Positions 48,762 through 60,600 of a stretch of DNA of 64,000 nt are shown piece by piece (the first letter of the stretch is position 1; every line of letters begins with the position of its first letter). This DNA comes from Phaseolus vulgaris. Its lineage: Eukaryota > Streptophyta > Magnoliopsida > Fabales > Fabaceae. The notes under the pieces were generated by a model, which saw only the letters and a program-made list of their open reading frames with translations, was not told where the DNA came from and did no database searches. A program made the position numbers and the translations under genes. Location of the stretch: contig NC_023751.2 of NCBI RefSeq assembly GCF_000499845.2, positions 35,205,309 through 35,269,308 on the forward strand, read 5' to 3'.

Positions 48762-51656
48762 ATGTGGTTTTCCTTCTGGAGATCCAGAGATCGTTTTTCC
48801 TTGGATCATCTCAGGTTTGCATTACGTATCCGGTGAATTGCGTGTTCTCAAATTCTCGAAATGCGCGTAATTGTTCAACACAAATTTAAATATTATTAAA
48901 TCTGCATTCCTCTTTCCGGTGTCCGATGATTCAATTATGCCTCTCTTTCTGTTCCCGATACCTGAGTTTGAGATTTTTGTTTCTTTTTTATTCTGTTTGT
49001 GGTTGAATTGAAGTGAAGAGTTTCGGTTTTTGAAGCTTCTGCTCTTCCTAACTTATGGACTGTTTGGCTTGTCGATTTGGATTATACTCGCAACGTAGAA
49101 TCTGATTTAGTGCATGACACCACATAGACTGAGAAAGAGAAAGGGAGGGACTAGGAAGAACAAAAAAGTTCCATTTGCTATGGTAACCAGATACGTAATA
49201 GGTTTTGTTTGGACATGAGTGATAGTGATTGGTTAAACTTAGTTTGAAATTACAGAGACACCAACAAGTGAGGGCCGCTTTCAGTTATTACATATGCAAC
49301 TTTTTTGATTCATTATAAATTTTAGCTAACAATGATGAGTGTATTTAAAAGGGCGGTAGAGAATGTGTCCTAACACTTTTGTTTATTTTCACTTATCAAA
49401 ACGCATGAAACTATGCGTTCTATAGGTATCATTTAGAGCCTTAGTTTCTTTGTTGCAAAAAGAAATCCCTTATCCTTGTATCCATGTTGCCAGTTGTGAA
49501 TCATCTTTCCCCTGTTAAAATGTGTATAACTGCCATTTTATCAGGTGAGATGGTATAAAGGATAAGAGTCGTGTTGCTCCCCAGTTGTGATTTACAATGT
49601 TGACTTACAGTTCATTTTGTTAATATATATTCTTAATGATAGTATAGCAAAAGATGGGGTGAACTTCACTGATTGTTTATTGTGTTGTCCTGCTGCCTGA
49701 TGGTGCTCAGGTACTTAACTGATCAGTTGACGAAAGTTCAAATAGTTAACGATGTTAATAAGGTAACAATAACTTCATTGTAAGCTCAGAGCATTCTTTG
49801 GATCGTTTTCCATGGTTTCCCTTATTTTTAAATTGTGTATTGTGGAAGGATTTTGTTATCGAGGCACTGAGATCTATTGCAGAGTTGATAACATATGGCG
49901 ACCAACATGACCCAACTTTTTTTGAGTGAGATTCACTTGTGCTTATGTTACTAAATAAAATTTGTTTAGTTCTGGCAATTTAATATCATGGTTTGTGGCA
50001 GATTCTTCATGGAAAAGCAAGTTGTGGGAGACTTTGTCCGTATACTTAAACTCAGTAAAAGTATTAGTATTCCACTTCAGTTATTGCAGACAGTGAGCAT
50101 TATGATCCAGAACCTAAGAAGTGAACATGCTATATGTAAGTTGATTGCCAAATTAAATGCCCTATTTTGCAGTTACATTAGTTTCTCAGCTAGAGTTAAC
50201 AATGTTGTTGGGCTTAATTGTTTGTGTTTATTGTAACTTTTGCAGATTATATGTTTAGTAATGAACATATGAATTACCTAATTACATATTCTTTTGATTT
50301 TCGGAACGAAGAGCTATTGTCATACTACATATCCTTTTTAAGGTTTGTTTTGATGCATCCTATTGGTGAATGGAAATTTATGATTATACTGCATAAATCT
50401 GTTTTCTGGGGTTGTGTTGTATAAGTTTTGTTCACCCCCTTTGTATATTTTTGCTAACTAGTTCCTTGGTTAAATGTCTTCTGGTCATTGAAGAGCAATA
50501 AGTGGAAAATTGAACAAGAATACAATTTCTCTACTTGTGAAGACTCGCAATGTAAGTATTCTGCTTTCTGGGTCTAGTTATTTTGCCAGTGATTCATAAT
50601 ATTAGCTTAAGTGAAACTTGTAAGACGGTCTTAGAATAACTATTGGATAGTTGCTCTCATATTTATGGCTTTAAAATGGAAAAGGTGGTGAGACTAAGTT
50701 TTGATTTCTTTTCCTAGCCGTTGGTTATGAAAGGTGGACAGTACAAGTTTAATTGTACTGGCAGATTCTCTGTGTTGATAGTTTTTGTAATAAAATAGAG
50801 GAAATCAAAGGAAGGATAAAAAAACTGTTTAGATGCAGCAAAACTTTGATATATTCTTCAATTGAGGCTGATATTCCTTGTGAAATAGATTTACCCGAAA
50901 CCTGTTGCCAATTGGTATTCCTGTAATCTGTAACAGTCAATCTTGTGTGATTATTAATTTTATGGATATATCCATAGTTGACTATCTGTTTTTATCCTGT
51001 CTTACAAGCTTAGTTGATTTTTTTGTTAAATTACTCAGTTGGTCACTCAATTATTTGGAAATTTCAAATAAGTCCTCGGGATTAGTATTTTTTAACTGCG
51101 TCTCAAGCTAAAGATGTATGTCCTTGGGATTAGTTTATGGAGGCTTAAAACCACTAACAAATTAGTTTAGGCTTAAAATCATATGGACTTAATTAAAAAA
51201 TGACATGATCAAGGACCCAACCCAATTACAAAATTTAGTTTAGGGACTTTCTTGAAAATTTCCAAATAATTCAGGATCCTACTAAGTAATGTAACCATTT
51301 TTCAATAATCTTTTTGCTGGGTTGGAGATATAAGGTTATTCTGCCTTTGTTTCTACGTGTCCACATGATTTTACTCTACTTTTCTATAGATTTAGGATGA
51401 AGTAGTTTCATTTCCACTGTATGTTACGTGTCCACATGATTTTACTCAACTTTTCTCTACATTTAGGAGGAAGTAGTTTCATTTCCACTGTATGTTGAAG
51501 CAATACGCTTTGCCTTTCATGAGGAGAACATGGTTCGCACTGCTGTACGTACTGTGACCCTTAATGTTTATCATGGTAAGATTTACCTTTTTACGTGGCC
51601 TCCCTCTGCCCCCACAATTTTTTTTTTCTGAACTCAGTTATGTTATGATGCTAAAG

Positions 51657-51690
<34 letters not shown>

Positions 51691-54600
51691 TATTTCTGAC
51701 AATTGTCTGTACAATTTTCAGTTGGGGATGAATTTGTTAATAGATATATAACGAGCACACCTCGCACAGAACACTTCTCAAACCTGGTGTCGTTTTTTAG
51801 GAATCAGTGTATGGATTTATATAGACTGGTGTCTGAGACACTCAAGTAAGACATCATAGCTTCTTTCTCTTTGGCATACTTCTGATTTCTTTGTTTCCTT
51901 ATTGAGAAATTATTGTTACTGAGACAGAAATCCAGGCTCAGATTCAACCTCTGCAATAACTGCTGTTGTAGATGAAATTGAGGATAACCTGTATTACTTC
52001 AGCGATGTTATCTCTGCTGGGATTCCGGATGTTGGGAGGCTAATAACAGACAGCATTTTGATGCTTCTGATGTTTCCATTACTTCTTCCTTCCCTGAGAA
52101 TAGTGGACACTAATGTATGAAACTTCACTTTATTGCTTTGTATGTTTACATTGGTCAACATTTGCATGTTTCAAGGTTCTCTGCAAGATTTTAATTAGAT
52201 GTATTTTGATTGAATATGATACATATGTTCGTATTAATGCTTAGTAGCACATTAATCCAGGACATGCAAAGTGGTGTTGTCACTTCTCTCTACTTACTTT
52301 GTTGCATCTTAAGGATAGTCAAGATCAAAGATTTGGCAAATACCATAGTCGCTGCTCTTTTTTATCCCTCAGAAACCTTTACAAAATTTTCTAGGGGTCA
52401 AGTCAATGGCTATGCATCTGATTGTGGTTTTACATCCGTAAGCCAAAAACCAGATGATAATAGTGCAGAGTGCAAAGCAGAATACTTGACAGTGGATGTG
52501 CCAAACTCTTCTAGCTCTTCAGGTTTATACCCTGAAAGTGTTATGTCAGAAAATAATTGTAGCAGGTCAAATTTGGCATTAAGGTAAAGGCCATTCTTTT
52601 CACCTGAGTTTAAAAATGATTTTTTATATGTCTGATTGAAAACTGTTCAGTTTGTATTTCTTCTTGTCTTTGGATCCGGAAATATTTTTAAACTTGTCAT
52701 GCCTGCTCAAACTATCATTCCTTTAGTTTTTACTGAGTAATTGAAGTGACAATGAGCAATATATATTCTATCAAATAAAATGTAATATCATAGATCTTGA
52801 ACTTTTGCTAACACAGTTCTGATGACTTTTCTTTGTCTTCATGAACTGTAACTGATGTAGGGAGGTTTTGCTTGCATATGTTACTAAAGGGGATGATGTA
52901 CAAGTTTTGGGTTCTTTGAGTGTGCTTGCCACTTTACTGCAAACTAAAGGTTGTGCCAGTGAATATCTGTTTGCTTTACCATTGTAACCTCAATTCTATT
53001 TTCTTAATATATCTTGTTCTGTAGAACTTGATGAATCCATGCTAGATAAGCTTGGAATTCTTCCACAACGCAAACAGCACAAGAATCAGTTATTGGTATG
53101 TTGCATCTATTTTGACCATTCTTCATATATAAGCATTTAACTGTTGACTTTTGACTCCATTTGTCAATATGGTGCTTCAGGTATAATTTCTATTATTGAT
53201 ATACACACTTTAAATTTTTATAATAGATTTTGCCACAATGTTATATTGTTGTGGCTGCTGTAGATGATGTCATGCCTTCCACATTTTAAAATTTTCTGGC
53301 TTTATTAAATGTGGCATTTTATGCCAAATACTTAGCTTTTTCCTTAGTGTCATTCCTTTATGATTACTTTTGAGTGTTGAATTTACCTTCTAGTGCCATT
53401 ATTTAAAAAAATTACAAAATCCATGGCAATAATCTAGCCTTTTTCCACTAGATTCCTGGTGTCCCTACCTCTAGCAATTAGGCTACCCTTTGTATGATCT
53501 ACTTCCCTAATTATGGCTTGTACAAGCAAAGGTTGTTAAACTCGAGTTTAGGTGAAACACATCCAGGGCCCTTAAAGTCAACTTGTAATTTTGTCCAAAC
53601 TTGAGTCAGAAACTAACTTCGTGATGCAGGAAGGTTCACTGTTCAGAGTTTAAAATTACACAAATAATTGTTGACTTGAGACTCGAGAAGTATTTTGTGT
53701 TCACAAACAGCAAATGAATGAGGTGACTGAGAATCAACAGCAATAGCAGCTTCAGCTTCATAGGGTGTGGGAGGATGAACTTTTTTAATTTATTTATGAA
53801 GCTTAGGGTTTTAATCAAATCTTTGAAGGATGAGCCTTTACTGGAATGAAAACGTCATCGTTTTTTTGGCAAGAGGACAGCACAAGTTCTGAAATGTATC
53901 TGGACTTCCAAAAGTTGGTCCTTAACTTGCAAGTTCACTGAGTTTGAGTCTGCGTTCACTGATTTCACTTGAGTTTATGATAATGCAAATTTACAAACGA
54001 GTTAGTGTGTTTTGGGTTCCTAAACTTATAAACACGAATGAATTAAAAACTTGAGTTTAACAACCATGCTAACAAGCATTCTCCACACATGCCTGAATCA
54101 GCCAAGGTAAAATTTTTACCTTTATTTTTCTTCAGAAGGTAAAGTGCACTTCCTCCATAATCTTATCTTGTCTCGTACATCAAGTCATGTAATGCAATGT
54201 TTGCATCTATGTTGCGTTGACTTTATTTTGTTCTTTTTACTTTTTACTGCTCACGGTTCTGTGCCATACAACATTGTAGGTCCAATAGCTGTCTTCTAAG
54301 TCTTTTGCTTAAGCTAGATTGGTATCTTTCTGCCATAAACTCAAAACACTCAATTTCTTTTCACCTTGTTTGAATTTACATCTCCATCTATTTCTTCCTT
54401 CCTTTGTATGATCTATGATGTACCCAAAATACTAAAGCCATTTGAGTTGATTTATGGTACGATCTCCAATTTTCATGTCAAAATTAGGGTTAGTGAACCT
54501 CTTGCTAAACTTACATTTTACTTCTATTTAAATGTCAGCTATATGCTTCCAAAGCTTGCTTCATCATCACTAACTTCTCATTTGTTTCCTTTCTTGACTA

Positions 54601-57600
54601 TTCAACTATTGTTTGCTAAAATAAGATGTTAAGGCTTTCTGTTTAGAATCTTCGTGGCACATAGTAATATGCCTACTATTCTTGGATTTGATAATCAATT
54701 AATGAAGTTAAAGTGTTGGAGAAGAAGGCCTTGTTCAAGGCTTAGCATGCAAAGGAACAATAGAAATTTGTTTTTGTGGATAGAATAGAACAAACAAAAC
54801 GTAAATTTTTGTTGATAGGAGGAATTGAAAATTTGAAAAATATACAATTCACCTGTGTTTAGAATTTATCTGAATTAATTTATGACAAGGACCTTATGTT
54901 TTGAGGGAATAAAGTTATGATGTGTGAAAACGTGATCTTTGTAACGTTTGAATAATTTTGATTCGAAAGTGTTCTAATATCTTTGGTTGCTGGATGAAAC
55001 AATGATAAATATAGTGGAGGAGTTGACTGGTATACCTATGAGGTTATGTTCAGATGGTTTATTAGTTTTTCTCATTCATTTTAAAATAGAGCTCATTTTG
55101 GTTGGAGGGGGAAATGGCTTAGTTGTAATGTAGTGGAGTGGTGCTTCTTTCCACTTTTGATGAATTTGGTCTATTGTTGTATGTTACATAATTGCTGTAT
55201 ATTTCTGCAGCAAGCTTTGGTTGGCGAGGCTTCAGGTGAAGAGCAACTTTTTTCTTCTGAAAATAGCTCGATGAGGGATAGCATTGGCTGTGAGCTCAAT
55301 ACCTATCTTGAAAAGATTAAGGTTTGCAGTTTCCTGTTTTAAGTGTTAGTGGCTGTCCTTTATTGAACTCCTTCTTGAAGTAGGCTTTCTATACTTTTCT
55401 ATTTAGTTCATTAATTTTACAAGCTGACTCTGTCATTAGATGTAACATCTGATTGTTTCTGGTTTCCATTGCTTGTTTCTTAGTTAGTTTAATTGAGGAC
55501 ATTTACATGTCTAGTCTTCTCTGGCAGGAATGTCATAGGACTTGGATAATTAACAATATCTGTCTTAATACTGATTGAATGCGGGAATTTTCTAAATTAA
55601 GTTTCCTTTCTGGTTTAGTTAATAATTTGAGCAATTGGTAAAATTTTGTTCTCGTTGCTGTTATGCATGTGGTTTCATTATTTTTTTTTTCTCATGGGAC
55701 CATAATTAATTTTGTTATCACCTCGAGGGAATAGGGGATGGCTGGTCAATGACCTCAACTATTTATGCTTTTCATTAAGTTTAATTTTTTTACTGTTGCA
55801 TAATTGTTAAAGTACGAGTTTGAAAAATATGTAGGACGCTTGGTAAGGTATGAACCAACTGAAATACCCTGATTTGGGTACGGAATCAAGCATCGGATAT
55901 TATGTTCGGGTGAACCAAAACATAACTTCGTTTGGGTCAACTTGGGACAAACCGAAATATCCTGTCCGATTTGTGGGATACTATGTTGCATGGGTTTGGA
56001 ATCAAGCATCTCATGATATGATACAATACTTAAATACTGACTTTTTTTTTTAAATACTGGGAGAAGGATATATGTTAGTTATTAGTAAAATATGTATATT
56101 CATATGTGTAACTGAAATATCTACACGTGATTGTCCTATCCTAGACCAAGTTTCAAGTTTTCTCTCTCCCAAATCCGTATATTATAATTTTGAGGTTGGT
56201 GTGTACTTCAAGGATGGTGAATATCCAAAAATAAAGGATACACGAAAAACACAAATGCAGGTGTATTATGAGTATTGGTTTTGGTATGTATGCGCCATCA
56301 TATTGGGAGTATCTATGTATCATAGGTTGAATATAAAATTTTACCATATGGATATTTGAAACTTTGAATTTATTTTGATAATTTTTAACTGATTATATCT
56401 AAATTGGATTAATATTTGATTCACTTAATTTTATTATGTATTTGTGGAGCAAGCTATGTGTTGTGTTTTTCTTACTAATATTTAGAAGCTACTTTTATTG
56501 ATATTGGCTTTCTTAGTTTTAGTTTACCGATGTTTACAGGAGCTTTATGGGTTATCTTATCTCTGCTCTGATCTTGTAACAAGCCCTCGTGTGCCTAGAT
56601 TTCAGGTGCATGTTTGTATCTTGTTTATGTTCTTTGTTGTAATTGTTTCATCTTTAAAATGTAAAGATTCCTTGACTCCTTATTGGTTGGCAATTGGTAC
56701 ATCTTTTCTTTTAAGATATTGGAACTGTAGCACTAGCATTCTGGCTAATTTTTGTAGACTTTTCACTTAATGATGTCATCATTTTCTTAAAAGAGAAAAT
56801 TAAAATCGAAGAGGAATTATATTAGAGAGAAAGGAGGTAAAGTACACTGGGTAAGGATAATATATTCTCTAAAACACAATAAATTAATTACAACAAAGAG
56901 CATGCTAAGTTTGGGAATTTTTTAGATAAAAGAGAAGTTTAGGTAAGTTAAGCTTTAAGGCTCAAAGAGTGCTTACTCCTTAAAGAACGCTTACTGAGGT
57001 ATGCAGCAAAGAAAGACAGCCAATGTCTCTGCAGTTAAAATAGCAGCTTGAAGCCTTAAAGAGTGCTTACTGATGTATGCAGCAAAGACAGACAAACCAG
57101 TTTCTCTGAAATTAAAATAGCAACTTGAAACAGCCATTGACCAAAGACCCAACAGATAGCATAAATAAACCCTGCCTTGGAGGCTGTTGCAATTTTAAGG
57201 GAAATAAAACTCAAGGATGTGTTTATTGACATTAGATATGTATAATATGTTGATAACTTGGTAATATTAAAAATCAAACATCACTCACAAATGTCATAGA
57301 TAAAAACATATAATATGCAAAATATAACATGTAATAAAATCAAATGTCAGTATTTAAGTTCAATAGCACATGATATATTTATTAGATGCTAGAATTAGAG
57401 ATTAAATAAAAATAATTATCAATTGTCATAACATTGGAAAAGAATTGTATTAATCATTGTGATATCGAGTTTTAATTTGAAAAAACAAACCAATTTTTCC
57501 CTTTTTCCAGTTTACTCACTGGTTTGTACAATAACCAGGTTTATACTGTTTTTTCAATGTCAGTTTTTGGGTTAAATGGGCTGATCTATTGTCTGGTCTA

Positions 57601-60600
57601 GTTTGGACAGCATAGATGAATGCTTAAACTTATAATGATTAGTTATGAGTACTCTTGGATTAATTTTATCTGTTCGTGTCTTTTTCTTGCTGTTCTACAA
57701 GTCTAGATCTGAATTCCAGAGTTGGTCTCCATATTTATCTTTTCTGCAATACCAAGTTCTATCACATTATGTTCAATAATTTAATACATAAATTGTGTGT
57801 GCTTTTACCAGGTGCTCGATGCATTAGTTAGCCTCTTTTGCCGTTCTAATATTTCTGCAGAGACACTGTGGGTTGGTGGTTGGCTTTTACGCCAGTTGCT
57901 TCCTTACAGTGAAGCTGAATTCAATAGTCATCACCTGGAATTGCTGCAAGTAAGAACATAAGTAGGATGTGCCTATAATTGTGTATTTGTATATGTATGA
58001 TCCCCACCTCTGTGCTTAGTATATTGAAGTTTTTGACTGGGGCTGATTTGCACACATGGAACATCTTAGTTCACTGTCAATTTAATGTTCTCCCAGATAT
58101 ATAACTGGCAAAGACTTGATTATTTTTGTGTAGACGAGATAAGAGAAGAAAATCTTTTATTGCAATGAATATGTGTTTCTAGAGATGGTGAATTATTATA
58201 CCCTTTTAAAGTGTATGATAGAAGAAATATATTGGAGTCCAATGGCGATGTGTGATCTATATAGTTGACCTCATATAGTGGTATGGGGGTTATTTCTAAA
58301 TTCCAAAAGGATAAAGTTTTTAAAGTTGTTAATGAAGTTTCTTTAATTTGCTAACTTGTAGTCAATGAGTGACTCTATTTGTTGGTGGATTGCTTTCATT
58401 GACGCATGTGTCAATGACTTGCAAAATAATTAATCAAATGTATTGGTATAGACATGAATTTACCATATTTTCATTTAGTTATTGTCATTGCTGCTATGTG
58501 CATCCCTAATAGCTGTTGCATCTATTTTCCTCCCAAATACAGGTTTCATACAAGAATTCTGCTACTGCTCTTGTAAAGGAGGTTAGAGGTTTCTGGCCCG
58601 ATCTTCTTATCACTGTTCTTTGCAATGAGTGGAAAAATTGCAAAAGAGGTACTTTTGTATATTCTTGTGCTTAATGGATGTCCATGTTCAAGAGTTTTAC
58701 TTTTGTGCTTCAACCAAGTAATTGTTTACCTGTAGCGATGGAGTCGTCTTACCCTCCAAAAGAACCAAAATGTGTACTTTTTCCTACTCAGATATTATCT
58801 TCAGAAGGTAAGCTTGTTCCTTTAGCTGTTCCGACATTCATTTTTTGCCTTTGGCTGGTGCTTTGAGGAGAATTGTAAGAACGCCTTTAATTTACGTTTC
58901 TGTTTATACAGAAGATACACCTGAAGGCTCATCATTTGCTGCTGGAGAAAGGATGCATGAATTGGCAAAGGTCTTCTCGTTATTCTTTGTCTTGTTATTT
59001 TCTTACAAGTGAGCTAATTGCATACACGCTAACACTGTCAAACTTTTCTCAATTATGTTTTTTCTTGAATTGTGTGCCCACTCTGTCTTAGGTATTTGTA
59101 GTTCTGCACCAAATTCAAATATTCACTTTAGGTAGACCTTTGCCCGAGAAACCTCTTATTTATCCTCCTGGTGATCTCCCAGCAAATTCTCGTGCCCAGA
59201 CTTCGGGACTTGATTTGTCAGGCCCTAAACCAGGGACAGAAGTCAACCTTGGTAAATGTTCCTAACTGGAGTTTTCTGTTTTCTCCCTTATCTGATTTTA
59301 CATATAAAGAGGTTATTACTTTGACATAAAAAAGATAAATGGCAAAAGGAAGAAAGGAGAGAAAAACCTGGGGTTTTGGTGGGGGGCGTGGTAGCGGTGT
59401 AAATTCTGTCCTGATCTTAATATTAATACAGCGATAAACACATGATATGATAACCAACTGCTCCTAGTTTCAGATAGATATTTATGATGTGGGCTATCAT
59501 TAAAACACCTAGTACTGTTAGATACCCATGTTGAATGTTCCAAAACATACAAATATCTTATATGTCATAAATCCTAATTTTCAAATCATATGATGTACGT
59601 ATACTATATGTGTATCCAATGCGACGATACGATTGTTCTAAAAGTATTAGGATACGATACATATTTAAAAGTGTATGAAAGTTCATAAAACATTATAAAT
59701 ATATTATTGCAATTGTGTAAATCCAAATTAGAAACATCTCTAAGATATTCTTGAAATACATATCATTGTCATCATTAATTACTTTCTATTATTTTCATAT
59801 AGTAATAACACTACCGAACTCATTACTTTTTCAAAAAGAATTCATATAGAGAACAACTCCCATATTTGGTTTATGAAGAGACAATATTTCTATTTTTATA
59901 TTACACACTTGTATGTTTCTTGTAGTCAATCTTTCAAAGAGGTGGTTATCATAGCTACCTCAAAATCTTTTGATCAAATGATTCCGAACCCAAATTGGGT
60001 TCACTTGGCACCAATAATAGAACCAAAACATTGCCACGCCCTCCATGCTCATGAATGCATATTGCAACTTATGGAATGAATGAATTTCTTGTACCTCAAT
60101 TTTTCAGTCCTAGCAATCCACCCAATTGGATTTGCCCTCACAAGCATTGGCAACTTTGGCCCAAATTTGTGCTTCCTCCATCTATAATACTTTATCTCCC
60201 TTGAAAATCTAGCAAGTTAGATCAATTTGTTTAGGAACCAAGAATTGAAATGAGAAAGCAATTTTTTTTTTACTGAATAGAATGAAAAGAACAAGAAATA
60301 GGAGAGTAGTATCTACTCACTCCAAGGGTTTCACCTTCACAAAGGATTTTCCATGTTTATATCTCAAACCAACTAACTAATTCGTTAATATCCAAACTAT
60401 CTTAATTAACTTCTACTTCTCCTTATATCCTAATACTATCTTAGAATTTTGGCCTAATACAATCCTATAAACCCAATTTTTATAGTGTGGTTTGCACCCT
60501 ATTTATATTCTCTACATATGACTAGTTAATGCTGAAACTAAACCACTACCCCTTGTTGAAATGAAGGCAACCTCCAAAGAGGCTGCAACTAGGGAAACCT

